A stretch of 64,000 nucleotides of DNA from Clitoria ternatea (GCA_037962975.1 CM075675.1:105623218-105687217), one strand, 5' to 3'. Shown: positions 1 to 11,642, counted from the first letter of the stretch. Numbers and translations: made by a program. The notes: generated by a model from the sequence alone, not told the origin.

Positions 1-1666
1 TTTTCATTTTATTTATTTATTTATTTTTGTTCCTTTTTCTTCGCATACAAGAGTTCAAATTTTAGTTAAACGACCTGTTTTCTAAAAGGAAAGGAGTAAA
101 ACATTTTACAAATCTTAAAAAACAAAATAAAAGTATTTTCGAAGGGGTTATAAAAAAATTGGTTCAAAGATGTTTAATCAAAAACCATTCTTAAAAAATT
201 TTTAAAATAACCAAATAAATAATTTTTTTCTTTCATGGTGTTTGTAAAAATATTTTTCCTACATTGACATTATAAAGTTGCAAAGGTTTATACATGTACC
301 AAGTACTTCGTCTCGCATTTTCCTTCAGTATAAAATCCTTCTTTTATTACTAAATCTAAAAAAATATAATAGAATCTTTTTTTTAAAAAATAAAAATCCA
401 AAATATCATTCCTCTAAATTAAGTCAAAATTTCAAACTCCTTTTCAAAAAATCGTTTCTCAAGGTTTTTTAAGATCATTTTCAAAAAACTAAAAAAATTC
501 AATTTTCAAGATTTACTTTCGAACAAAGAATTATGCAACCCTGATTTCCCGACGACTTTGGGAATATGTAGGAGCATGATTAATTTTTGTCGAACCCACT
601 TTTTCTTTATCAAATTTTTGTTTGCCATTGTCTCCCTAGATTAATTTTAAAATTGTTATTTAAATTGAGGCACCTTTGTATAACGATAAGTTTCATTTGG
701 ACGAGACGTCTTCTTAACCTTGTTATATTCAGAACCTCTTTTTTGTTCATAAATTTTTTTTTGTTATGAGATTAATTTGGACGAGACATCAAATTAACCT
801 TATTTTGAACTTGTTGATGTTGTTTAATTCCTTTTTTAAGAGGTTAAATTGATTTTTGAGCTACTTGAAATGCGATCAATTTGAGGTAACTATTTTGTAA
901 CGGACAACGTGGGACATTAATATCTTCCCCACCTATAATTAGACTCCAAAATTTAGAATCTCATTTTTATGACTAGTGTCTTAACAAAGGTTTTTTCAAT
1001 ATGTTACCTTTAGAAGGTGAAATCATATGAGTGAAACCATAAGTTCTAATGACATATAAAAGACATAAGACTTTAGTCTGTTTTTACTTTTCTTTTTTAT
1101 GATGGTATGCTCTCTTGAATTGGATACTCATTCACTCTCTCATATCTTTTTGTCTGTTTTCTTTTCTTTTATATAATTGCTTTCATGATAATTATTTGTG
1201 GTTGCTCAACGTTCAAAGAACTTGAGTAGGGAGGGCGTGTTATTTCTCTCACATAGTTTCAGTGAGTTCGACACTTGAGGTCTAAAATATTAATTGTGTT
1301 ACATCTTTTGGGTGTGTGCATGCCTGTATAGTGTGAAAAGTTGTCCTGTTGAGATTTATACTTTTAAATTAAGCATTCTTTCCACACACAAAAACATTAC
1401 ACTTATTTAACAATTTTTGATAGGTCATTGGAATGTTTTAAGCATAGAAGGAAAATAATAATAAGACCCATAGAGTGTATGAGACACTAAGCCAAATTGT
1501 ATGAGTAAAATCGTATTGAAAAGATGATGAATACAAGGACTTAAACTTGTAAAGGTATTTATAAAAGAGCAACTAACACTAATCAAACAACTAACACCTA
1601 ATCAATCCTTAATTCTCCAATTAACAAACTAATTAACTAACCAATAACCCAATGTATTTAACATAG
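1..1666. other. AT-rich intergenic DNA, no gene seen
   Basis: No open frame here resembles a protein. Long A and T runs dominate. Around 690-800 a short phrase (TTTGGACGAGAC followed by TTAACCTT) occurs twice, a small local duplication. The stretch just before 1667 is AT-rich and may be old LTR sequence, but no boundary can be drawn. Confidence 0.6.
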
Positions 1667-1703
1667 TTTCACTAGTGCAAAAACTAGTTACGAGGACAGG
1701 ATT

Positions 1704-2010
1704 TGAGCACGGTCCTGGGAGAACCGTGCTTAAAAAGTAGGCGGTGGCATTTTTGTGATTTTCGTGAAGAGTTTTAAGGACGGTTGAAACCAACCGTGCT
1801 CATAGGGTCCTCTTTCATCACGGGTATAGGATGACCGTGCTTATAGGCATGCTTTAATGACGGTTTCTACAAAACCGTGCTTGTAGGCTGGCAGTTTTGA
1901 AGACGGTTCCTTGTAACCGTGCTTATAGGGGGGACATATTAACACGGTTCTATGGTAACCGTGCTTAAAGGGGACTTTCAAGCACGGTTGTATGCGAAAC
2001 CGTGCTCATA
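1704..2010. repeat. CACTA-1 5' subterminal repeat array
   Basis: At least six units pair AGCACGGTT with a nearby AACCGTGCT, each pair forming a short inverted repeat of about 25-30 bp, spaced roughly every 50-60 bp. The same unit forms the 3' array at 6410-6760. In En/Spm such subterminal repeats bind the TnpA-type protein; that role is inferred here. Confidence 0.88.
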
Positions 2011-2114
2011 TGTTAGCGCGAAATTCAAAATCTGATTAAAAACTCTGCATCTTCCTCTTTCATTTCAGCTCTCTCAAATAAACCCCTCTCTTCTTCCATT
2101 CGGTTTCCTCCCAA

Positions 2115-2350
2115 ACCTTTCTCTCCCTCCATTTCAAAATCCCAAATCCCTCCCTCCCTCCATTTTCGAAATCCCAAATCCCTCCCTTCCTCCATTTTCG
2201 AAATCCCAACTCCCTCCCTCCCTCCATTTGAATCCGTCCCTCCCTCCATTTTCCGTTCACGACAGCTCCATTGACGCGGTTCTGGGCGTTTCCGAAGCTT
2301 CATTGACGCGGGTCACTCCATTTCCGAAGCTCCATTGTCGCGGTTCACTC
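2115..2350 (+). repeat. Minisatellites in the CACTA-1 leader
   Basis: From about 2120 to 2250 a unit of 31-32 bp (CCCTCCCTCCATTTTCGAAA and variants) occurs about four times. It is followed at 2265-2350 by three copies of a roughly 32-bp unit containing CATTGACGCGG and TTTCCGAAGCT. The tract lies in the presumed 5' untranslated region. Open frames on the opposite strand over it are by-products of the repeat. Confidence 0.75.
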
Positions 2351-2431
2351 TATTTTCGTTCTTCTTCTCTCTTTCTCTCCACGAAGCTTTCCTTTCGTCT
2401 TCCTCTTCTCACACTTTGGTCACGCTCACAG

Positions 2432-3461
2432 GTATTTATTTTACCCCTATTTTCATTATTATGTGTTTGTTAGGAATTGTTTTGACTTTATATGTTAATT
2501 AGTAGTATTTGGAAAATGAAATGCTGTATATTAGGAAAATGTGATTAGGGATTTAAAATTGTTAGCTATAGATTAGGAGTGTTAGGATTGATTGTTAAAT
2601 TTATTGTGTATGTATGTGTTTATTAATTTGGGTAATTTAAATTAATATTAAAGTTAACATGATATTTTAAACTAAATAAATACATAGACATTGGATTTAT
2701 ATTCGTTACATTAGGAAAAAAATTTAAACACATGAAATTTGATATTTTGGAGTAGATAAAAATTAAGTTGTAAATGTAAAATAATAAATTATATGAATTG
2801 TAACAAAATAATTAATAGGAGTTATTTTTGTTGATTAGGCAATTAAAAATTTTAAATACATAATTTTTTGGGTTGATCTAATTAATTTAGTTTATTGTAC
2901 ATTGTTTACTTTCTTTAATTGCTTTTTAATTATTATGTGTTACTAATTTTGTGGATGTAATTTATATTTGTTATAATTTCAGAATTTGGTAAGTTTATTT
3001 AAATTTATATGAGTTTGTGATTTATTAAATTGTATGAGCGAACCATAGTTTCCCGTTTGAGATTCGACACAAATGGTAATTAAATTAATTGATTTCATCG
3101 TTTGTGTTGAATCTTGAATTGTCTGTTTAGACAGTTTGGGATGAACAATTTTTTTATGCGTCATTGCTATGTACAAGTTAGGACTTTTTTTAAAATTTGA
3201 TAAAGTTTTGGTTAGTTAAGTTTTGTATTGTTCTCTGGGTGCATATTTGATTGTGGTTGAATTTGATTTTACCACTTTCATTTCGTGTACTTAGAGACCA
3301 ATGCGAAATGCTGCCGAAATTTTATCAAATTTTAAAATGACTCCTAAGTTGTATGTGGTTATGAGGTATAGAAAAATTTTCATCCTGAATGGGTAGGACC
3401 ACCACCTTTGTGAAGAAAGTAAGATTCATAGCACCGTTAAATTTACGGGTATTGTAAACAG
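2432..3461 (+). other. Probable leader intron of the CACTA-1 transposase gene
   Basis: A CAG|GTATTT donor follows the leader minisatellite at 2431/2432, and an ACAG acceptor lies at 3461, six bases before the transposase ATG at 3467. The sequence between is AT-rich with no coding potential. A block within it (about 3032-3114) also occurs in CACTA-2 at 10551-10633, so it is part of the ancestral element. The splice assignment comes from consensus only. Confidence 0.4.
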
Positions 3462-3466
3462 AGAGT

Positions 3467-4435
3467 ATGGATCGAAGTTGGATAGCTGCATCACGTATAA
3501 GTCCAGAATATGAGGGTGGAGTTGAAACATTCATAGAGTACGTGATACGAAATGCTGAAGAGGTGAATGGAATGTATTTTTGCCCTTGTGTTAAATGCTT
3601 AAACATGCGCCGACTAGAATTGACAGAGGTGCGAGAACATCTGTTGTGTGATGGATTTCTTCAGAGTTATACGCGATGGATATGGCATGGTGAACATGTT
3701 GAGGTGCCAAGTACTAGTTTTCAAACAAAAGACCAAAGCTTTGCTCATGAGGTTGATGATGACATGGATGACCGACTTGAGGATATGATCCGTGATGTAG
3801 GGGTAGAAAGTTTTAAAAGAGCTCACGTATATGCGAGTCTATGTGAGGATTCTGAAAAGCCGTTGTATCCGAATTGCTCTAATTTCACGAGGATGTCAGC
3901 AGTTTTACGATTATTTAATTTGAAAGCGAAAAATGGGTGGACAGATAAAAGCTTCACTGACTTGCTTAAGTTGTTGAAAGAAATGCTCCCAGTTGGTAAC
4001 ACTTTGCCAAATCGTAACTATGAGGCTAAAAAGGTGTTGTGTCCTATGGGCTTGGAGTATACGAAGATACATGCATGCCCAAATGATTGTGTATTATACC
4101 GTGGTGAGTACGAAATGCTGCATCAATGTCCTAGGTGTGGGGTGTCACGATATAAGAAGAAAGAGGTTGATTCTGATGATTTCTGCAAAAAGGGGTCTCC
4201 TGCGAAGGTGTTGTGGTATCTCCCTATAGTTCCACGACTAAAGCGTCTATTTGCCAATGCAGATGATGCGAAGCTTATGAGATGGCACGTTGATGAAAGG
4301 GTTGTTGACGGATTAGTTAGGCATCCGGCAGATGGATTACAGTGGAAGAAAATGGATACGATGTTTCCAGATTTTGCCTGTGAACCAAGAAATGTTAGGC
4401 TTGCACTAGCCACAGATGGCACGCTTTCGGAGTGA
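3467..4435 (+). pseudogene. CACTA Tnp2-type transposase, N-terminal part only
   Basis: The 322-codon open frame starts at an ATG just after a likely splice acceptor. Residues 1 to about 78 look like the transposase-associated domain that opens plant En/Spm proteins (MDRSWI start, FCPCVKC cysteine cluster, IWHGE end). Residues about 190-225 carry a C-x3-C and C-x2-C zinc-ribbon-like pattern (ACPNDC, QCPRCG). Then come LWYLPIVPRLKRLFA and RHPADG, typical of the start of Tnp2. The family similarity ends after LALATDG, near the first catalytic Asp motif, and five codons later the frame stops. Full-length relatives run on for several hundred residues. The following sequence matches the downstream protease gene in another frame, which points to an internal deletion near 4420. 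This cannot be an active transposase. Confidence 0.88.
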
Positions 4436-4436
4436 G

Positions 4437-6188
4437 ATGATGGCGTCATTCAGTCAACAATGTCAACCTACGCCACCAGTGGTGGACCCACAGGTTACAT
4501 TGTACATTATTTAATTGACTCACCTGTGATTCGTTATCATTATTTCTTGAATAACTTTAAAATGTTGTGTAATTATGCAGACTAGGCGGGTCAGCACGAA
4601 GGGGTCATGTGCTGCACCTGACGGTGACGATGACGACGCAAGTCTTGGAGACTGCCGTCAGTGTGACCTATTTGTGGATGGAGTGGAAGAGCCAGTTGCC
4701 ATTGGTTCAGTGTATAACCAAGGCCCGTTGGTTCACCATCAGAAATTGCCCGATGGTGTGTCAAGGATTTCGGTTGTACAGGTCCTTGAGGCAGATGCAG
4801 TTGTTCCCATTCCAACATCTGAGGTACATCTGGTCGGCCAGGCTGTAGGACACTTCCTTATGTGGCCGACCAGACTTGTGTCAGATTCCGGTCCCCAGGT
4901 ATGCTCTTTACCCAAGCATGAACTATATATTAAGTTATGGTTTCAATAATCATAAGTTGCTTCTAATTTTTTAACTATTTTAACAGGGTGTTGCCCCATC
5001 AAAGAAGCCAGAGCCACCCCTTGATCCGATAGAACGACTATGGGACATATCTGCTGGGCTTCGCAATTGCACTATCCCGGTCCCATGGGAGAAATCCGTT
5101 TTTGGTGTCCCTAGTGCTATCCCAGTGTACATTGCACGACCTGACTTGTGTGAGGTCCTAGTGGGGAACACGATGTTGAACATTTCAGTGATTCAGTGTT
5201 GGGAGCTGTAAGTATAATGTTTTTTATTCAATGATAGTGTCAATTAAATTTATATTTTTACAACACTAAACGTCTACAAATTTGATTAGGTTTTTACATA
5301 GACTATGCATAGAGAGAGGTGTCGATAACACTTATGGTTTCCTGGAGCCCTCTCTAATACAACTTCGTGGGAACAGCAAGGAGGAGATTCAGGCATACAT
5401 CCAGAATTGGATGCATGCCTCGAACAAAACTGTGTACCTTGCACCACTTCATAGAGAGTAAGAGTCTAATAAATATTTACTTATTTTTGTCAATTTAATA
5501 ATGGATTGTGTTCTTAATATTCAATGGTACATTGCAGCCTTCACTGGCAACTGTTGGTCATTTGCCCGAAGGACGGCATTGCTGCATGCTTCTGTTCGTT
5601 GTATGGGAGTCCTGGTGCGGACTACATGAAAATACTCGACGGGTAAGTTGATTTTTAAAAAATAAAACAACTTAACATATTTGATTAAGTCATTCTATTA
5701 ACCTGGTCGATGTTTTATTCTCTTACAGGGCTTTAATTGGGTACCATCTACTACGCGGCAAAGTGAGCAAGAAAAGACTAGAGTGGGTCTTCCCAAAAGT
5801 AAGCACTTCAATAATTAATAAGAATTACTTTTAAAGTTACCTCAATTAGTAACAAAAACAATAACTAATTATGAATCAATGTATGGTACCTTGTAGTCTT
5901 ATCGGCAGGATGGCAGCTTTGAGTGTGGGTATTTTGTGATGAAGACGATGCTCACCATTATCCAATCTGGTATAGTAGACGGATGGACAACTGTAAGTTT
6001 TTGCTGCCTACTTTAATTTATTTGGTTTTGACATATTACTATTACGATTTGTTGCCTACTTATTAATGATTATGTCTTCTTTACAGCACTTTCGAGACTC
6101 TTCCTCAATGTTCCCTGAAGGATACATTGACGAAATCAGAAGCCAATGGGCCTCCAGCCTTCTTCAACTCAAGGAAGGAGCCCAATAG
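4437..6188 (+). CDS. Ulp1-like (C48-type) protease gene of CACTA-1, eight exons, apparently open
   Basis: Exons at 4437-4493, 4581-4898, 4987-5207, 5290-5457, 5538-5642, 5729-5798, 5897-5992 and 6087-6188 join in one frame with GT-AG at all seven introns, giving 378 codons and a TAG stop. The start at 4437 is the first ATG in frame; the original start may have been in the deleted upstream transposase region. The C-terminal half resembles the Ulp1/SUMO-protease-like module of plant CACTA elements: LHWQLLVICPKD with the likely catalytic His257, then SFECGYFVM with the likely nucleophile Cys323. The usual acidic residue is not in its normal context (FCSLYGS stands in its place), so peptidase activity is uncertain. 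The N-terminal half (TRRVSTKGSC onward) is the linker found between transposase and protease in these elements. It sits directly after the truncated transposase and before the 3' repeat array. Confidence 0.82.
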
Positions 6189-6409
6189 ACTTCTGTCATT
6201 AATTACATTATTACTGTGTAGTTATATATCTATTAGTGTAGCTTAATTACTTATTGTGCATTTTATATACCATATTTGATGTTTAGACAATTTGATTGAA
6301 TTTTTTAAAACGTTCATTATTATATCATTGGACTGTCTGGGACTGTTTACAGGTTTCTGGGAAAGAATAAAAATCAAAAAAAATTTTTTTTAAAAAATAT
6401 TAAGGTTTT

Positions 6410-6760
6410 AAGCACGGTTAAGGTTTAACCGTGCTTAAAAGTCACCCTTTTAAGCACGGTTAAGCCTTAACCGTGCTTAAAAGTCCAGTAGAAACAAGCA
6501 CGGTTCAGGAGAACCGTGCTTAAAAGTCCAACCTACGAGCACGGTTGATAATAACCGTGCTTAAAAGTCCCACCTACGAGCACGGTTGAAAATAACCGTG
6601 CTTAAAAAGTCACCTACGAGCACGGTTGAAAATAACCGTGCTTAAAAAGTCACCTACGAGCACGGTTGGAGAACCGTCCTTAAAAGTCTTAAGCTACAAG
6701 CACGGCGGGAACAAGCACGGTTCCAGAACCGTGCTTAAAGGGTCCCCAGAACCGTGCTTA
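6410..6760. repeat. CACTA-1 3' subterminal repeat array
   Basis: About nine AAGCACGGTT...AACCGTGCTT pairs lie in tandem. From 6530 to 6660 the unit becomes regular at about 40 bp, with CACCTACGAGCACGGTTGA repeated. This array mirrors that at 1704-2010 and reaches almost to the TTTTTGCACCAGTG terminus. Confidence 0.88.
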
Positions 6761-6784
6761 AAAGTCCTTTTTGCACCAGTGTTT

Positions 6785-8636
6785 GTTCCGTTTTGAAACT
6801 AAAACAAATCCTCCCAATTACAAAAGATAAATAAATAATGAGATACTCACGAATCCAAACATGTAAGTTGTTGCTCACATCTTTTATGAAATGTTAGGTA
6901 TTCTATTTTGCAACTAATTTTAAAAGGTTGTCATATTTGTTTATTTTTATTTTTTTTTAAATTAGCCCACCCTCATCTTTTTAACTCTTCTGATTGTGCC
7001 GAGTGCCTTCCATGTGCCCACAAAGCTAGCTTCCCTTCAGGAGCTAATGGGCCATGCATATCGTTTTCTAAAACCATATATGAATATATCTTTTCCATGA
7101 CTTTACTAATTAAGAGCTTACATGTTTTTTTAAAGAGAAAATATTTAAATTGGTCAAAGATAAAATTATCTTCAACTAGATCCCTTAAAGGTTTTTGTTT
7201 GTATATAAGTCTTTTAAAAATTAATTTATTTCTTATATTAATTCTTAAACCTTATAAACTGGTAAAAAATCAGTATAAAATAATTGTTTTAACCAGTGTA
7301 AAAAGTCATCAATATTTAAAGAATTTATTTGAGAATAAAAATCTTTTAAAGACATATAATTTAAGATAACCCTATTTTTAAAATTCCAATTTGAGTATTA
7401 TCTTCTTTTAGAAAAGAAAAATAAAAATGGTCCTTTTGTCAAAAGCTCTTAACATGAGTTGCGTGTGATTCTTTCTCATTTACAGAACTGCCGGAGACCT
7501 GTTTGAACAAATGCATGAACGAGATCAAGTAAAAGAGTTTTTACTTTCTTGAAGATTGTAGCCTTCCATGTGAGTGTAAGATAAGAAAGAAACATGATTG
7601 GTAGAATTTATAGTAATCTAAACGAGTGTTTCACAAGTATGTTAGTCGGTAAAAGACAGTTAGTAGTTATTTCTGGTAATCCGTTACATGGACCAGGATT
7701 CCATCATTTATATTTTGTTTGGATTACTTTACCATCACATGTGGAAACACAAAACTTTCATAATATCGATGTACTTTTAAACAAGTAAATATTTAAAAAC
7801 AAAAAGCAAGTTGAAGACTAATTAAGATCACACCGAGGAAGGCATTTTGGAGCAGCACTTTATAGTAATTGCATGGATATTTATGTGCTCACGCATGTGA
7901 CACTAGCATTTGCATCCTTTATCTTTTTAATTTTCAATTAGTAACATGATTATTGTTGGGTAGTAGTGGAGTGATCAAGGGTAAGATAGACATAATAATA
8001 TATAAAATTTGGAGAAAGCAAGGTTTTAATTTAAGAATATTTCATGATGCGGATCCCAACCGCCATTTGCAGTTACCCATGTTTGGATTAGACTAATCGG
8101 AGAGGATTAAGCAGTTGTTACTTTTTCAATTAAATTATGCATAACCACGCCCAATTAATTCAACATCATCAGTGCGGGTTGCGTTGTTATAATTCTATCT
8201 TAAAATATAATGCCATGATAGTGATGCATCTTTTTCTAGAAAGCTGGAGAGGGACCTCAAATATTACACTCCATGGTGAACCACCAAAATTAAACAAAAT
8301 TAACAATACAATTCTCATTCAACTTTCGACTATCACTCAGTTGGTTCTTGATTTAACCAATTGAACTGGCTTGATCTGATCGATTTTAACAATCTGTAAA
8401 ACTCATTTTGTTTCTACTTAATTGTTTAAACAAGAAAATTTGTATTCTTATTTAATATTCACTTAGAGTTTTAAGATGACAGTATGATAAATAATAAGAG
8501 ATTTTGTAATTTAATAAATAAGGTGTGCATTAACAAATTTGGTATATAATTAAGATAAAATGATTGTATTTCTTAGTTTGTGTAATTTTTTTTATAATTA
8601 AATAGAAATGGATGAATAATTTTCAAATCAGGAATA
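6785..8636. other. Intergenic DNA between the two CACTA elements, no gene seen
   Basis: The sequence is AT-rich. The longest open frame (6908-7369) is rich in Leu, Lys and Ile from A/T composition and shows no domain or splice context. A T-rich spacer of about 1.85 kb separates the two CACTA copies. Confidence 0.6.
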
Positions 8637-8760
8637 ATACACTAGTGGAAAAAATGGATATAACAACGGGATATTATTCACGGGTAGAAGAGGATCAGTG
8701 ATAAAAACATGCGCGGTGGCATTTTTGAAATTATAAGGTGAACGTTTTAATCAGAGAAAA

Positions 8761-9177
8761 CTATATATCCACGGTTAACATCATAACCGTGAACGTACCC
8801 ATAATATATATTCACGGTTGAGGAGTCAACCGTGGATATATAGTACCTGAAATATATATCGACGGTTGTGATCACAACCGTGAATATATATTGATGGGTA
8901 CGTTCACGGTTATGATGTGAACCGTGGATATATATAGATGTCAATATTCACGGTTGTATTTCCAACCGTGGATATATAGTTCAGGTTTTAGGATTTAATC
9001 ACTGGGTACTCTATGTCCACGGTTGTTTCTATAACTGTGAATATAGATTTAATATTTATCCACGGTTACGATACCAACCGTGGATATATAGTTAACATTT
9101 ATCCACGGTTGTTTGTTAAACCGTTAATATATGTTTAATATATTCACGGTTGTGAGGGGGAACCGTGAATATATATC
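8761..9177. repeat. CACTA-2 5' subterminal repeat array with a long inverted repeat
   Basis: Units of TCCACGGTT or TTCACGGTT paired with AACCGTGRATATA are arranged head to tail and as inverted pairs. Two pairs form a larger inverted repeat: 8761-8802 against 8894-8937, matching over about 42 bp apart from one mismatch and a 2-nt indel. Confidence 0.85.
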
Positions 9178-10654
9178 CTTTCTGAAACTTCAAAAGCCGC
9201 GCCTTTCACTCTTTTTTCAGTTTCTCCTTACTTTCGCTGGTTATCGTCTTCTTCCTCGTCCTGCTCTTTGTTGGTCGTAGGCTTCTGGGTTCACTTCCTT
9301 CTTCTTTCGCGTGCCCTTCTTCTTCTTCGTTCAGCATTGTCAGGTAAGTGCTTCGTTGCCCTTCTTCTTTCGTTTACTTTTTAACCTCTGCTTCGTTGTT
9401 ATGCTGTATAATCGTAATGGGTTTGCTTCGTTCTCTCTGTTTGTGTGTTTATTGTTGAAGCTGAACTCTGTCTCTGCTATTTTGACATTGCCTGTGACAT
9501 TTTCATTGTTTTGGAGACGAGAAATGACTGACGAGAATTGATATCTTTTTCATTGTTGCTATTTTGACATTGTTGCTATTTTTACATTGCCTCTGAACTC
9601 TGTCTCTGTCTCTGCTGAAATGGGTGACGAGAATTTTATTGTTTGTGCACCAAAAAAATGAAAGAATTGATATCCTTCAGAACAAAATATGTATTGAAAT
9701 CAATTACCAAAAAAAAAGTACTGAAATAAAAACAGTAGCTGTAATGATCATACTGTTTTTGAGGTTGCAATATCTACAAAATTAGAATCATTTTAAGAAA
9801 AAAATATTTTAAAGGGAAATTACTTAGATATACATCATAGCTGGTGTTTTAAGAAATTAAATTGAGGAAACATGGAATTTGTTATAAGAGTTTTCTATCA
9901 CATATAGCATATACCCATACATACATAAAAAAATTATAGAAAGTTTGTATTAGGAGAAGTATGTACTTATCCTACTTAAGGTAGGTAGGAATTGGTCTTC
10001 CGTGTTACAATAATTTAGCGTAATAACACCATCGTTGTATAAATCCCACAAAAAATAAAATCTTACATCAATGTGTTTACTCCTTCCATGTAGAACTAGA
10101 TTTTTAGACAATGTAATGGTAGAAGCATTATCACAAAATATAATAGTTACTCCTTCGTGGAAGTAGTTTAGATGCTCTAAAATTCTTCTTAACTAAAAGT
10201 GACCCAAAAAAAAGTGACCCAAAAATAAAATGAATCAATATGGATTTTTGACCAACCCAACCCGGGCCACCATGTTTAAAAAATAAAAATCCAATACCAA
10301 ACAAAACTTGAAAAATGTCATAATCCAACACCATATCCATAATTCATAAAATAAAAGTTCAACCCTCATGTCTCAAATTCCATAATCCATCATCCAACAC
10401 CATAGTTCTACTTGAAAATACCACAATTATATAATGTTATTTCTGTTGCTATTTTTTCTCTCATATAATGTTATTTGTTTACGTTTGTATGTATATGGTT
10501 GTCAATGTTGCGAACTCGTAGGCTCATACTAGCTAACTGGTATGAGGATGTGCATGAGTGAACCGTAGTTCCCCGTTTGAGATTCGACACAAATGGTCAT
10601 TAAATTAATTAATGTCATCGTTTGTGTTGAATCTATACTATATGTCCATTGTAG

Positions 10655-10938
10655 TCTTACAGGCAGAAGGGTACCTTTGAGTGTGGCTATTTCGTCATGC
10701 ACACTATGCTGACCATTGTCCAACATCATTTAGTAGATGGATGGACAGAGGTAAGTCTCATCATTTGGACTACTTTTCTCCAATTTCATCAATTTCATGT
10801 AATAAATAAAGCTTTTGTTCTAATTGTTTTGTGCATTGTTTGCAGTACTTTAATGACCGGTCATTTTTCCCAAAGGAACTTGTGGATGATGTTAGAAGGC
10901 AATGGGCCTCACACTTCATTGAACTTAGGCAAAGCTAG
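10655..10938 (+). pseudogene. Last two exons of a CACTA Ulp1-like protease
   Basis: Exon 10655-10750 (after a TTGTAG acceptor) and exon 10846-10938 (after TTTGCAG) join in frame. They encode a piece with FECGYFVM, DGWTE, RRQWASHFIELRQS and a TAG stop. The catalytic-Cys motif ECGYFVM is present, but the His-containing exon and everything upstream are gone. It aligns exon for exon with CACTA-1 5897-5992 and 6087-6188. The deletion joins the 5' block ending near 10633 directly to the intron before the penultimate protease exon, so no functional product is expected. Confidence 0.85.
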
Positions 10939-11194
10939 ATATAGGATCTTTATTCTTTTATATATGTATCTAGTAGGATTTAGGGTTTACTTTTATTAGA
11001 TTACATTCAACTTAATTGTATATACTTTCATTTTTTAGGTTGTTATGAATTGATATAGAAAATAAATTGTTATATATATACATACCATTCTTTCGACATA
11101 GTGTTGCTGTGGCATACTGTATACTGTACTGGTTTGTCTGAATGCAGGGTTGGGAAACGATAAAACAGAATCCATATTAAAAAAAAAACCTCAG

Positions 11195-11642
11195 TATTTA
11201 TTCACGGTTATGGCAACAACCGTGAATATAGACTATATTTATCCACGGTTACTACCATAACCGTAGATATAGATACATTTTATCCATGGTTGTCCATCAC
11301 AACCGTGAATATAAGTAGTTTGTAACTGAAACCAATCCATACTTATATTCACGGTTGTGATGGACAACCGTGGATAAAATGTATCTATATCCACGGTTGT
11401 CCACCATAACCGTGAATATAAGTGGATGTAACTGACATCTTTCAGTTCTTATATTCACGGTTATGCTCGATAACCGTGAATATAAATAGTAAGTTATATT
11501 CACAGTTGTTCTTAACCGTGGTTAGATGTGATTTATTACCACGGTTGTTAACCGTAGTTAAAGACCATCATCTACTACCACGGCTGCAACAACCACGGTT
11601 CTTTAACCGTGAATAAAGGCCTTTTTTAACCGTGATTATATC
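11195..11642. repeat. CACTA-2 3' subterminal repeat array with a 50-bp hairpin
   Basis: The unit is the same as in the 5' array (TTCACGGTT/AACCGTGAATATA). Positions 11267-11316 and 11341-11390 are inverted copies of each other over 50 bp with one mismatch, separated by 24 bp. A transcript through here could fold into a long stem. Towards 11560-11640 the units become shorter and degenerate. Confidence 0.86.

Larger units (their letters stand above)
1670..6781 (+). mobile_element. CACTA (En/Spm) DNA transposon, internally deleted (CACTA-1)
   Basis: The element begins CACTAGTGCAAAAA and ends TTTTTGCACCAGTG, nearly perfect inverted ends of the CACTA superfamily. It is flanked by TTT on both sides (1667-1669 and 6782-6784), the 3-bp target duplication expected for this group. 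Inside each end lies an array of CACGGTT/AACCGTG subterminal repeats, the usual transposase-binding architecture. Between them are a leader with a possible intron (2432-3461), a transposase fragment (3467-4435) and a multi-exon Ulp1-like gene (4437-6188). The catalytic part of the Tnp2 transposase is missing, so this 5.1-kb copy should move only if another element supplies transposase. The second copy at 8640-11659 has the same type of ends. Confidence 0.93.

Noticed and set aside
2025..2303. 92-codon Gly/Arg/Glu-rich minus-strand frame
   Set aside because: It is the reverse of the CCCTCC minisatellite in the CACTA-1 leader.
1704..6760. Regular short repeats with spacers resembling a CRISPR array
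   Set aside because: The units are inverted pairs inside the ends of a CACTA transposon in plant DNA, with near-identical spacers and proper target duplications.
6908..7369. 153-codon frame
   Set aside because: The composition follows A/T-rich DNA (Lys, Leu, Ile, Asn); no motif.
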